Shown here piece by piece: positions 25,401 to 34,690 of a stretch of DNA of 64,000 bases. Origin of the DNA: Mastigias papua (taxonomy: Eukaryota; Cnidaria; Scyphozoa; Rhizostomeae; Mastigiidae); contig OZ025281.1 in the NCBI GenBank assembly GCA_964019165.1, positions 87,501 to 151,500 of the forward strand, read 5' to 3'. The notes beneath the pieces are model-generated. The model had not been told where the DNA came from and ran no database searches. It saw only the letters and a program-made list of their open reading frames with translations. Made by a program: the position numbers and the translations under genes. Position 1 is the first letter of the stretch, and the number at the start of each line of letters is the position of its first letter.

Positions 25401-26710
25401 TTGCTCAAGTAATGCGCTATGTGCAGGAAGGTTGGCCTCAGAGGATTGACTCAGACGAAATCAAGATCTTTAAGAAGATGTCAGATTCACTATGTGTTGA
25501 AAACGGTTGTCTTTTCCTTGGTGCACGTATAGTTATACCTGCAAAGTTACGCATGGGAGTTCTGGACTTAATACATGTGGGTCATTTTGGAATGCAGAAA
25601 ATGAAACAGTTAGCTAGATCTGTAGTATATTGGCCCAACATTAATGCAGATATTGAAAAAGTAGCAAAGTCATGTACTTCCTGTGCTGAGCACCAGAACA
25701 ATCCATCAAAGCCAGCAAATCATCCATGGATGCTGCCTGAAAAGCCATGGAGTCGAGTTCATGTGGATCATGCAATTAACTTTATGGGTGAAAATTGGTT
25801 AGTAGTTGTGGATGCATATTCAAAGTATCCCATAATTCATCCAACTACAGCTGTGTCAACAAGAGCCACAATTCGTCTATTAGAGGAAGATTTTGCACAC
25901 TTTGGTAACCCTCACTCTATCGTGTCAGACAATGCTACAACATTCAAGTCTGAAGAATTCCAACAATGGTGTAAAGAACGAGGAATCACTCACCTGACAG
26001 GGGCACCATATCACCCAGCTACCAATGGAGCTGCAGAGCGTCTTGTGCAATCCTTCAAGCAATCAGTTAAGAAGTCAAAGCGTCCACCTAAAGAAGCTTT
26101 ACAGGACTTTTTAATGCAATATAGACGAACTCCACTTGATCAGGGATTGTCACCAAGTGAATTATTGAATGGACGTCAAATCCGTACTACATTAGATGCT
26201 ATAGTACCATCACCAGCGCACGCAGCACAAGGAAAACAAGCAGCTAAAGCATCCAAAGAGCAAGCTGAAGAAAGCCTACAAACAGTACAGAAACTTGCAT
26301 ACAAGTACGTAGTTGGTTCACCTTGTTATGCAAAGTACTACAGTCCACGACAACATAAACAGCCAAGATGGGTACCAGCTACTGTTGTCAAAGTCCTAGG
26401 AACCAGAAGTGTTAATGTGCGTGTGCTACCCAAAGGCCCTACTTGGAGGAGGCATATTGATCAACTCAGACCACGTTGGTCTAGTTTGGAGGACAATAGT
26501 GTTGGGGATGACTTCAACACAAGTCAAAGCCAAATGGAAGGTGATTTGAATAATGCCAAGGGTACAAATAAAGAGATAGCTACGTCACAAATGCAAGATA
26601 CTCAAGAGTCTGAAAATGTTGGGACAAATTCATATGGTCCAGAAAATCCAAGAAGATCCAAGCGAGCCCAGAAGAAGCCTGACTTTTTTGGAGAGAGAAT
26701 CTCATCTTGA
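22469..26710 (+). CDS. gag-pol: Gag-Pol polyprotein of Ty3/gypsy retrotransposon
   Basis: An intact 1413-residue polyprotein in a single frame, so Gag and Pol need no frameshift. It has an N-terminal glutamine-rich coiled-coil stretch (about 8-47) and a capsid-like region (60-240). Two CCHC zinc knuckles follow (279-292, 299-312). The aspartic protease has D361-T362-G363. Reverse transcriptase carries YLDD at 662-665, and RNase H begins with the ACDASS motif (D810). Integrase has an HHCC zinc finger (H1036, H1039, C1069, C1072) and a catalytic triad D1115, D1154, E1190 with 35 residues between the last two. All catalytic residues are present. The start codon is the first ATG after the primer-binding site, 78 bp past the LTR; a second ATG lies three codons on. 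There is no chromodomain and no env. The protein would package, reverse-transcribe and integrate the element's RNA. The protein style recalls widespread metazoan K02A2.6-like polyproteins. Confidence 0.96.
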   Translation: MAKMSELAELVVLLQQQAETQKQQMLQLMEKQERQHREEMQLLASQLGAGGVAGAGPSLFAQVGSPTFVSFEPSTELWKDYLARFKTFVGANSIPNAKQSQVFLTNQSATIYKLLCTLASQFNPPKDVNELSLDEIIKMMEEQFDPKRFVVRERYKFWSDMNRKPGETVQELAARIRQQAATCDFTAIKDPQDESMRTKFICSVKNEAVIKALFKVKDDELTFSRAVEIAAETEEAAKAAKETTYGIGAVPVNKVVKSKFQKKQSSKKGGASKSDTKACHRCGRAGHKPQDCSFRDAECYNCKKKGHLSAVCRSKTTQTNPKVGSITVKLPQTVSTTLGSEEDKLQVSLQVNHQPVKFDVDTGSRDSFCSKDIWEKVGKPTLEPPLCEYLTCTRNKIPVLGTFSTEVWMENSPTKATINFNVWEDFGNLLGLKAMRTLKLDINDLVNTPLLSSINAVMEDMSPDLILENSCKKVCAEFPDLFKEELGCLKDFELDVKFKSDAKPVFCKPRTVPYAMLEDLNMAYEAGIKKGVWEPTTFCEYGTPVVPIKKVLLPGQNKAKIRVCGDYSVTVNPQLETHRQPMPLPDELIHRLSGGYYFSKIDLADAYNQVKLSPESQKKLALSTHRGVLLQKRLPFGISSAPGYFQEIMEKITRDLTGVAVYLDDILVSGCNAVDHLENLRALLQRLQDKGLRCKLEKCAFAQPSVEYLGHTLSRKGVSKGHKVEAVIKMPAPTNVNELRSFLGSVQFYGKWIPNLSTRAAPLFDLTKKDQPWSWTGREQRAFQDLKEVLSSDTILAHFDPGTPIGIACDASSVGIGAVLFHRYSDGSERPIANASKTLTETQRKYSQVHKEALSVIFGLKKFHQFLFGRKFILVTDHKPLLTLFSPSKGTPAIAANRLARWALTLSQYDYTIEYRKTSDHGNADALSRLPQGEDISFDREEEKEEVSTVLTIKQVSLQLNPTAPGLIVKESKLDPIIAQVMRYVQEGWPQRIDSDEIKIFKKMSDSLCVENGCLFLGARIVIPAKLRMGVLDLIHVGHFGMQKMKQLARSVVYWPNINADIEKVAKSCTSCAEHQNNPSKPANHPWMLPEKPWSRVHVDHAINFMGENWLVVVDAYSKYPIIHPTTAVSTRATIRLLEEDFAHFGNPHSIVSDNATTFKSEEFQQWCKERGITHLTGAPYHPATNGAAERLVQSFKQSVKKSKRPPKEALQDFLMQYRRTPLDQGLSPSELLNGRQIRTTLDAIVPSPAHAAQGKQAAKASKEQAEESLQTVQKLAYKYVVGSPCYAKYYSPRQHKQPRWVPATVVKVLGTRSVNVRVLPKGPTWRRHIDQLRPRWSSLEDNSVGDDFNTSQSQMEGDLNNAKGTNKEIATSQMQDTQESENVGTNSYGPENPRRSKRAQKKPDFFGERISS

Positions 26711-26719
26711 GTGAGGAGG
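26711..26719 (+). other. Polypurine tract
   Basis: GTGAGGAGG lies immediately before the 3' LTR, the expected place for plus-strand DNA priming. It begins directly after the gag-pol stop codon. Confidence 0.8.
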
Positions 26720-27063
26720 TGTTATGGACAGAGACACTAATGACGTAACCTTAATCTGCTATGTAAATAGACTGAGTATGCGTACGGGTCATTCCCCTCT
26801 ATTCCAAAGTAGTTACCAGAACTTACGGGACTAACGTGGTAGCATCTAATTGCGACATATGACGTAATCGATTTTCGTTAGCCTTCTAGAATTCTCTATT
26901 GAATGTATATAAATACGGTAGCGTTCTAGATGATAATTAATTGTTGAATGTGAGCAGTACGGACATAGTGTTTCTTATATAGTTGTAGCCGAGCCTGTGA
27001 ATATTTTTAAGTAGTTAATAAAACTATTTGTTTGATTTGTGTGTTTTACCTAAAGACACAACA
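26720..27063 (+). repeat. 3' LTR (344 bp)
   Basis: Read against the 5' LTR I find no difference. The AATAAA in this copy would end the element's transcript. It is followed by the right GGTTG target duplication (27,064-27,068). Confidence 0.97.
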
Positions 27064-27068
27064 GGTTG

Positions 27069-27514
27069 TCACCGAGAGGCATAAACTAGTTAAGGGACCA
27101 GAGGGTCACAGACTAAGAGACATGGTTGAAACGAAAGTCAGAAAAAGAAGAGGTCTGCAGTTTCAAAATTAGGAGATTGAAAAAAGAAGCGAAAGGAACA
27201 CACTGAACTACAGAGGAACAACAGATGCAGAGAATGCCAGAAGCAGAGAAGCTTTCAAAAGGTTCCTGTCCAAGGGATGGGATGGCATTGAAAAAATAAC
27301 TTTTTTAAAAAGGAACAGTAGCAATCAAAAATAAAGATCTTCAAATCTTTATATATTTGTAGCTATAGGGACTAGATTCAATTATTCTCAATAGTAAACA
27401 TTTTTAGCTTATAAATAGTACTATTAATTTTCTTTTTAAAACTTTACTTTGCAGGTTCACATCAGTCAATTTGAGGCTGACACATTGTTAACCTGCATCG
27501 AAAAATAACGAATG
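27069..27514. other. Spacer after LTR element
   Basis: Purine-rich, AT-rich sequence with no recognisable gene. The plus strand can be read as a highly charged, mostly open frame for about 200 bp (27,064-27,290) that also runs back across the retrotransposon insertion point, but it resembles nothing I know. Confidence 0.4.
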
Positions 27515-27545
27515 CATGTATGTATGTATGTATGTACGTATGTTT
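27515..27545. repeat. (GTAT)n microsatellite, probable LINE 3' tail
   Basis: GTAT repeats with one C interruption. They lie just beyond the 3' untranslated region of the R4-like element, where short tandem tails are common. Confidence 0.7.
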
Positions 27546-27592
27546 CATTCAATATATTCAATTATTACAATAGTATGTACAGTAAAACAGTA

Positions 27593-27618
27593 CGGTCCTA
27601 AACAATGAACAAGGACCG
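27593..27618 (-). promoter_or_regulatory. Stem-loop in the 3' UTR of the R4-like LINE
   Basis: CGGTCCT and AGGACCG form a perfect 7-bp stem around a 12-base loop, about 75 bp past the coding end. Such hairpins often let LINE reverse transcriptases recognise their RNA; this role is inferred. Confidence 0.45.
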
Positions 27619-27691
27619 AGCAAAAAAATTTTTTAAAATTAAAAAGTAAAGCTACAGAGGATAAGAAACATCCATCAGTTCTAGACTTCAT

Positions 27692-27949
27692 TTACATATT
27701 GAATCCCACAAAAGGTTTCATGATTTTCACAGTTCCTGAGACCGATATAGTCTGCAATTTTCTTGCAATGATTTTTACTCCTTTCTCATTGAAGTTCAAT
27801 TTTTCCAGGTTGGATTTCAATTCCTTAGGGACGTAGCCCAGTGCACCGACTATTATAGGGATCATTTCAAATTTGTAGTCTTGGTATAACATTTGCAAAT
27901 TTCGTAATAGGGCTGGATAATCATCAAGTTTTTCTTTTGTTTTCTTCGT
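27692..27949 (-). pseudogene. R4-like LINE protein, C-terminal exon-like fragment
   Basis: Reads from NITKKTKEKLDDYPALL through MIPIIVGALGYVPKELKS to the original stop. This is the part that follows the restriction-like endonuclease core in this LINE group. It once joined in frame with VVDISYPA upstream (28,516-28,540), but the CR1-like insertion now separates the two. Confidence 0.8.
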
Positions 27950-27955
27950 TATATT

Positions 27956-28509
27956 CACATCGGGTCCTCCCATATAGACTCCAAACTCGGGCCCTCGAAA
28001 TAATCAAGAGTGCCAAAATTAAAGATACTTGGTCATGTCCTGGGATGAGTGTAGAAAACATAATTTGTTTTGACAGGAATATTATGACCTATAAAATCGT
28101 GCACAAACTCTGCCCAGGCAGCCTCCTTGGTAAATACAAACCAAGGGCTAATATCTCATCTTACAATACGAGAAATAGCCAAGGTCTCAACATCCCTAAG
28201 CATAGGACTGAGCACTACAAAAAAAGCTTTCATTACTCAGCTCTTAAGGGCTGGAATAATACGCCTTTTTATATACGGGAGTTGCCAACAATAAATACCT
28301 TTAAAAAGCAACTCAAAATTTATATGAAGAGCAAGACTTGACAAATTAAAACACGACCCCTGGAAGAACAGCTCTATTCTGAACAGGATTTTTAACTTAT
28401 TTTTTTTGTTATATTTCTAATTAGTGTAGATAACTTTGTTTGTAAATTTAAGTTTTTAGCATTGCTGAAGTGTCTTAGTGTATAAAAAATTGAAATATGA
28501 AATATGAAA
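27956..28509 (+). mobile_element. 5'-truncated CR1-like LINE nested in the R4-like LINE
   Basis: A 554-bp insert on the plus strand. It encodes the C-terminal tail of a CR1-like reverse transcriptase and ends in a (GAAATAT)n tail. TATATT stands on both sides (27,950-27,955 and 28,510-28,515), either a short target duplication or microhomology. Deleting the insert plus one TATATT makes the surrounding minus-strand frame read SYPANITKKTKEKL without a break, so the boundaries are well supported. Confidence 0.85.
27957..28341 (+). pseudogene. CR1-like reverse transcriptase, C-terminal fragment
   Basis: Open for about 128 codons from the insertion boundary to a TGA at 28,339. It reads RVLPYRLQTRALEII, later MTYKIVHKLCPGSLLGKYKP and SFHYSALKGWNNTPFYIREL. 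This is the conserved tail past the polymerase domain of many CR1/jockey-like LINEs in invertebrates. No catalytic motif is present, because the copy is 5'-truncated far downstream of the active site. Confidence 0.85.
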
Positions 28510-28515
28510 TATATT

Positions 28516-28775
28516 GGCAGGATAGCTGATATCAACAACTGCATAGGTTTTTTCTGCTTTGTTCCATTATGAGTACATCAGGCTTATTATGAGCCAATTT
28601 TGTTGAAGTTCTGATCGGGAACGTTCCACCAATAGTCATAGTCACCATGTTTCTCGATAAATTCGTACTCATCTGGAAACTGCACCCCTTCGTCTACATG
28701 TTTCTTCGAATACATACATGCATGCATACATACATTATTTATTTGATTACGCAGGTCATCTAAATTAGGCCACAC
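28516..28775 (-). pseudogene. R4-like LINE protein, endonuclease-region fragment
   Basis: Contains DEGVQFPDEYEFIEKHGDYD and YWWNVPDQNFNKIGS. After frameshifts come NKPDVLIMEQ and YAVVDISYPANI. The proline-aspartate and the later acidic residue fit the restriction-like nuclease fold. There are at least two frameshifts, and TACATGCATG-type repeats interrupt the upstream part. It continues upstream as decayed sequence to about 29,760. Confidence 0.7.
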
Positions 28776-29039
28776 TAAGTGCAGATGTGGACCTGCGGCT
28801 AAAAACTAAAACTTCCTAAAAAAGAGGACTGTAATTATTTCCAAATAAACGTAAGAAGGCTTAGAATCATTTTGTAAAGTCTATTTAATGTCCATGTGTT
28901 AAAAAGGTAAACTAATAGTAATAAAAGTAATCATCCTTATTATTAATCATACAGCTATCCTTGTCAAATTAGATACTGTTTATTACCGACTTATCTAAAT
29001 TAATTTTACTTTAAAAGCTGTGACAATAAGGCTTTGGCT

Positions 29040-29765
29040 TGAAAACGGCTTTGGCGACTGGATCGTGGCGCATGGGCAGGTAGTAGCGACTTGACATTAT
29101 TGGACAAGAGCTAATAACTTGTGTGATGTCTTCAATATCTGATTTGCGGAGGCAGCACCGGTTATTTACACTAGGCGATAAACTAGAATCTCATTGTCTC
29201 TCGTTAATCAAGTATTTTGTTGGTATTTCTTGCTCTTGTATGGCACATGCGTATGCTGCAAAATTTGATGTTAGATACTTGTCCTGCAGCCACTGTTGGC
29301 TATGTTGTTTATCAATGCTTTCATCTCTGTCGATCGTTTTTTGGAAATATCCATGCATGACTTTTTGTCTATAGCTGATAGAACTTTTTTCCTAAATTTG
29401 TCGCAGTAATTTTCTCCCAGTTACTCTAGGTTTCTCGTCAGGAGTTATAGTGATGTTATTATTGCTTATTGGTTTTCTTCCTGCACGCATTGAATGGTCT
29501 ATTTCTTGTTGGTGGATATAGTTCTGCGTTTCTGTCCTTATGCATTTCGAGATGACTGTACAGCGAAGCTATTCTACATTCATAGAGGGTCTGTACCGAC
29601 TCAGGCCCCTTCCACCTTGGTACCTTGGAATATACAGTCTATCAACGTCGCTGTTAGGATGAAAACTGCTATTCATACTCATGATCATGCGAATTCTAAT
29701 ATAAATTTCTTTTAAATCTTCGATATTCCAATCAATAATGCAGGCCTCCCAGTGTTCATTTTCAT
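29040..29765 (-). pseudogene. R4-like LINE protein, region between RT and endonuclease
   Basis: The minus strand reads IIDWNIEDLKEIYIRIRMIM, then DVDRLYIPRYQGGRGLSRY near 29,640-29,590, and further on SSCPIMSSRYYLPMRHDPVA near 29,100-29,050. The order matches the R4-like copy at 48.5-50.3 kb, where GGRGL also precedes the zinc-binding and nuclease parts. Several stops and frameshifts occur. Confidence 0.7.
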
Positions 29766-31129
29766 TTTTTATTTATGAATTTAGGATATATTTCTGCCAA
29801 CATTTGGGACTTTTTAGGAATATGGGTAAATTTTTAAGGACTTTTAGGATATTCTCAAGCTAAAAATTTTCTCTAGTACAGAGTGGGTAGTATAATCATG
29901 CTTGTGTGTTTGCGAATAATCATCTGCGCTGATTATCAAATAATAAATCATAATTAGATGAATTTATGGCAAGGGCTCAGAAATACTCTAGTTGTTTGGT
30001 AAATATTCAAGACAGTAACTCCCCCCTCCAAGTTTACAAGTTACAGACTGTAATGTTTTGTTTCTCATTAAGATATTACGGTTCTAATAACCAATGTGCA
30101 TTCGATAAGAAAATCCTTACTTTCAAAGTAGTCTCATCCCCAGTCAAAAATACAAAAAAGGCTCACAAATTTTCCTAGAACATGCGAATAAATTATGACT
30201 TTGCTCTGACCTCCACTTGATTAAAGAACAATATTGCGTAGTCTAGATATATGACATGCTGAATACCACAAGACAATGAAATAGAATATAAGGCACATTC
30301 AACTTTGCTGAGAGCACACCACGCCTTAGTGCCTCTCCATTTTATTTACCCTATCTGTGCCCTCAAACACTGCTCCCTTCATTTCCAGAGGGGAGTATTC
30401 TGAGGAAACTCTACGTTGTCTTCTTTGTAGTCTTGTGATATTCAACATGTAACGGAGGATATGCAGTACTTGATCAATGGGAAGTGGAGCGAAGTTGTGA
30501 ATTATCCGCATGCTGTTCTAGAAGTCTGACCAAAGTCAACGCATGCCCCTTATCATACAGAGTAATCCAGAGAATAATTTAACTTGTGGCAGGGTGCAGT
30601 TTTTGAGATGATTCGAATTGTTTCTATCAAATATTTCTCCTGAAAATCTCTCCTCTTCACTGATGAAAAAAGCAAAATTTTCACCAGTAAAAATAAACTG
30701 TTCGTAAAGTAATTTCTTCTCAGATTTGCAATAATAGAAGTATGAAGACATTACAGCAGTTTAAAAACAATAAGCACAGTTTAAACATCCCTTATTGGTA
30801 AGTATCGCCTTCCTCCACAGGTTGTAAGACTAGATCGTTCATTTCAAGGGCACTTGGCTATTGACTTGTTTAACGCCGCTGATCTGTATGTAGGCGCACT
30901 TGTCTTGCTAATTTTATAATTCATTCTTGTTATCTGATTATGCTTTAAAAGTTTTGACTTTTGGACATTCAAAACGTTAAACTAAGATAACTACATTAAG
31001 TAGGATGAGTGAAGGGGCAAGAGATCCTCAGTCCTCCTGGCTCCGCTGCCCAAGAATTACAGTATCGATTTCGTTTTTACTATTATACATAAATCAAGCA
31101 TCAATTCCTGTACGATATTTTTCCACGAT
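29766..31129. other. No gene recognised
   Basis: AT-rich sequence with only short frames that resemble nothing I know. A run of TTTAGGAT-like words lies near 29,790-29,860. Confidence 0.4.
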
Positions 31130-31690
31130 GCACAATAATTCGAATCATTCTATTTTGCACCATATTCCTGCACGACCATTTCCCAATAGAACTTCTACTT
31201 TATATGTACTATGCTTTTGAGTACTAACTACCTGTTCAACATACCCTTTCTATCATGCCATTTTCATACTAGCATACATCTCCAGAACTACCTTTAAAAT
31301 AGAATGTATTTCTCTATAACTACCAAATTCAATTCAATTATCGGTCGCCTCTTGGAAATCACATTAAAGCATATGATATCACATGAAACCAAATGACATG
31401 AAACCACACCACTAGCAATTACAGGACAAACAATAATGCATTAGAATAGAACAACTAAGTGAAATTTCATTCCTCTTGTTATTTCTAACTTTGCTCTTGC
31501 TTCATGTGAAATAAAAAAAATGGAACTTCAAAGAAATGGAAATAAGTAACTAAGTGCCGCAAAAACCAAAAGTTAATAACAAAATGCCAGCAAACTATTC
31601 CAGTTATATTTTACTGATATATTACTTTGTTGCTATAGAATCTTTTGCACAAATTAAAATAGAAATCTCGCTTTGAATAGCATAAGATTT
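31130..31690. repeat. Dispersed repeat family 1, copy a
   Basis: Aligns in the same orientation with 34,190-34,690. Shared blocks include the ACTA...CTTTCTATCATGCCATTTTCAT / CCTCTGTCATACCCTTTTCAT region and the CTTTGTTGCTATAGAA / CTCTGTTGCCATAGAA region. Divergence is high; no protein is encoded. Confidence 0.5.
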
Positions 31691-31794
31691 TGGCGCCAAT
31701 TATCCTTTAATTTACATGCAGCTCATGCAGCTAAGTATAATGTCGCTATATAGGACGTCAATACGGTTTATGCATAAAGAGGTTCATTGGATGC

Positions 31795-32150
31795 AAAAGA
31801 GGATCATATGCCGTTTCTATATATCTGATGCTTGATTCTGGGCTACATACTAAACTGTATAAGTCCGTGAATGAGAAATCTACTGAACAAAGATTAGGCA
31901 GATCATATATCAGACCTTGATCATATTGAGGACATTTGTATACTGCTCGCTATTCAACACGCTTGTGAAGGTTTCCAACAGCTAATAAAGAACATGGGTA
32001 AAGTATAAAAGCGAACTTACAGATCGAAGCATCGATTTTGCAAGATGCTATCAAAATCTTCCGCTCTGGTGGTGACACGCTTCAAATGCCCTTCCAAGTG
32101 AATGTCAGGGTTGCGAAATCATGCTGTTGTTTAGTCAACCAATTCATTTC
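31795..32150. repeat. Dispersed repeat family 2, copy a
   Basis: Same-strand relative of 52,727-53,110. Clear matches include GATTCTGGGCTACATACT against GATTCTGGCCTACATACT, and AAATCTTCCGCTCTGGTGG against GAAATCTTCCGCCCTGGTAG. No coding capacity is seen. It is probably an old transposable-element copy of unknown type. Confidence 0.6.
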
Positions 32151-32832
32151 AATTGCTTAGACACAAAACAATGATTGGCTGAGAAATTAATGAGGAAAAG
32201 TCGATGGCGAACAATGATTGGCTGAGGAAAGCACAACGAGGGGCAAAGCCTCATTGTCATCGTCTCGATAGTTGCTGAACGCAAAAGCACTTTGAGAACC
32301 CATTGTGAGTTGTATTTCTATCAACTAATATGCTGCGAAGTAAGGCCCGTTTCAAAAGTCGCACATCTCATGTCCATAACCTAACTTGAGAATTAAAGGC
32401 ATGAGAAGGGCGACGTTTGAATCAATTAGGCACGGCAGATGTAGTTAAGTACGGCATCCTTTTCCCGAGCTGCACGACTAAAGCTAGGCTTGGTTTCAAA
32501 TGTTGAACTTTTCATGTGTCAAACCTAATGCTTTCTACTTGCATGAGTCTTTTTTCATTATAATTTCCCTCCTATGCAGAATGCAGAAAATATTGTGGCA
32601 TATTCGTGACGTACACGACAAATACTTTTATATGGTATATAATTTAAGTACGGAGGAGCAATCTTTATCAACAAACTTGAAATGCTTCACATTAGAATTT
32701 TAGTTTCACATTGGAGCGGCGCAATTAAGCTCATGGTTTAAATGGGAGTTCCACTAAACACTCTCAGTTGCCGTGCTAAATTGAATTGAGTTCGGTACAT
32801 GAGAACTTCGAAATTTGAAACAGGCCTTTAAC

Positions 32833-33087
32833 CAGGGGTAAGAAATTATTCCATCCAAAGGGCCACATTAGAAGCAGAAATATTGAGGAGAGCCTAACCA
32901 AATGGACTGAATAAAAATTCTACATAACATTGTCTGTATTGTTTAAAGAAGCTTGGTAAAACACCAACGTCTTAAAATAAAGACAATGCAGCTTGAATTT
33001 ATGTTTTTTATGCTTCCTGTCACGGGCCACTCATGAGTCAATCAGAGGGCCACATGCGGCCTACGGGCCAGTCAGTGCCCAGGTCTG
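32833..33087. mobile_element. Small non-autonomous hAT-like element
   Basis: A 255-bp stretch that begins CAGGGGTAAGAAATTATTCC and ends in GTGCCCAGGTCTG. Near each end is the GGGCCACAT word familiar from animal hAT termini. Flanks CCTTTAAC and CCTTACAC agree at 6 of 8 positions, as expected for a worn 8-bp hAT target duplication. There is no coding sequence. Confidence 0.55.
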
Positions 33088-34189
33088 CCTTACACATTCG
33101 TGTGTTCAGGACTCCATATGTACTCCGTAGTAGATAACAAATGTGGTCCTGAAATCTATGAATTTCTATTTGTTTGCAGTTTCTCGTAAAATGCCTCTTA
33201 TGTAAACACATCTTGGAGAATTCATCCAAAACGATTCACCCTTTATTTACACTGTCTATGCACAGTATTGTATGAGCTAGAGGAGCAGTTGAATCATTTC
33301 CCAGTATTCCTATTTTCCTATGAGTCAAGCATCATTGCTCCTAATCATTCCAAACTTATACTATATTGCCAGTCAGTGGCGTGACGAACGGTTCCGGGCC
33401 CTTAGCAATAAAATTCTGCTTTGCCCTTTCACATTTAATTTGTTCCAAAATCTAGGCAAAAATTAAATCATAAGGAGAAATACGTGACATGAATGATTTG
33501 ATAATGTGGATCTAGGAATCATAAAATTTATTACCATATGCAAGTAACTTCCATTCAAAATATTTTCCAAAATGTTTTGGAATACAGTTTCAACAAGCTG
33601 TTCGGTTATTTGGAGACTTCGGTTGCTCTTGGTAGGCGGTTTGGAAATAGACGCTACATATTGAAGTAACCTGTAGCCAATCAGAACTTAACATTGCTTA
33701 CAGTGGATTTGAGATCCCTTCCCTACATTCTTCAGGAGTTGTTGAATAAAAAGATGTTTTTGCATCCACATTTTCCTAGCATTGACTGACCTCAATTAAA
33801 TACAAGCTTCTTTTCTGTTCTCTTTCAAGTGCCAACTGTACATCTTCATTTTGAAGAAATATTAGTCAAATCAAGTAAAGAAGATTGCAAGGCTTGCCAA
33901 AAGCACTGTACACTATTAGATCTCCAGCAGTAGATTTGAATAAGCCTGTCTTTAAGTGTTCCATTATCATCCAAAGAAAAGTTTCACTTAACCAAAAAGG
34001 AAACATGAAGATAGCCCGATTCGGCTATCCTTTTTATTAGCAAGGGGACAAACGGACAAGAACAATTCTGTAACCTGCTAACTGGGTTATTCAGTCATTT
34101 GATCACTTCTCAAATCAAATAATGCAAAAACTCTGCCTCTTGAACACTTCTTGAGGGGCATTTAGGATTTGTCCTAATCCCAACCTACG
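33088..34189. other. No gene recognised
   Basis: AT-rich sequence. A CAGTGGCGTGACG word at about 33,372 resembles a DNA-transposon terminus but I found no partner end. Confidence 0.4.
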
Positions 34190-34690
34190 TCGGTTATGCT
34201 ATTGCATATTGCTGCAAGACCATTTTACAATATGATTTCATATACGCGATGCTTTTCATAACTAAATACTTGTTACAGGTATCCCCTCTGTCATACCCTT
34301 TTCATGCCAACATACATTTAGAGACCTATGGATAAGTAAAGCACTATATATTTATCAAACTACAATAATAACTGAGACTGTGAATGGCGAATGGTGTCCC
34401 TCCTTAGCTATCCGCCCTTAGTAGTTTTAGCTTTACTCCTTCTTGATGGAAAATTCAAAACTATGGAACTTCAAACAAATGACAATACATCTATTGACCA
34501 AGAAACTGTCACTCATTATGACACGTGTATTAGTGCTCATTTTCGCAAAGGTTTCAAACCTGTAGCAAAGTACAATAAATGGGAAAAGTCAGAAATACAA
34601 TGTCAGTAAACAGTCCCAACAATCTCATACAAGTATAGTACTCTGTTGCCATAGAACCATTTGTGTAATTGTAAGCTAAAACCTCTTATG
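34190..34690. repeat. Dispersed repeat family 1, copy b
   Basis: Diverged same-strand relative of 31,130-31,690. It includes an open frame of 72 codons that is not conserved in copy a. Confidence 0.5.

Larger units (their letters stand above)
22048..27063 (+). mobile_element. Complete Ty3/gypsy LTR retrotransposon, very recent insertion
   Basis: A 5016-bp element bounded by two 344-bp LTRs that I read as identical base for base. Each LTR starts TGTTATGG and ends ACACAACA. The direct flanks GGTTG (22,043-22,047 and 27,064-27,068) form an exact 5-bp target duplication. Primer-binding site, a single gag-pol frame, polypurine tract and LTRs are all present in order. There is no envelope frame after integrase; the stop lies 10 bp before the 3' LTR. 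The integrase-last order (RT, RNase H, integrase) is that of the Ty3/gypsy group. Identical LTRs imply insertion within the recent history of this genome. Confidence 0.97.
27515..29765 (-). mobile_element. Decayed R4-like LINE with restriction-like endonuclease
   Basis: Minus-strand 3' part of a non-LTR retrotransposon. From 5' to 3' of the element: a segment reading IIDWNIEDLKEIYIRIR then DVDRLYIPRYQGGRGL (about 29,740-29,590), a segment with SSRYYLPMRHDPVAK (about 29,090-29,040), the EYEFIEKHGDYDYWWNVP segment (28,680-28,600), KPDVLI then VVDISYPANI (28,600-28,510), and the C-terminus MIPIIVGALGYV (27,690-27,950). The PD...D/E-x-K-like layout and the GGRGL motif fit the restriction-like-endonuclease LINEs (R2/R4 groups). 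Several frameshifts and stops are present and the 5' half including the polymerase core is missing. The 3' end has a (CATA)n tail at 27,515-27,545. A CR1-like LINE sits inside it. Confidence 0.85.

Noticed and set aside
33372..33400. CAGTGGCGTGACG, like a DNA-transposon terminus
   Set aside because: No inverted partner or target duplication found within reach.
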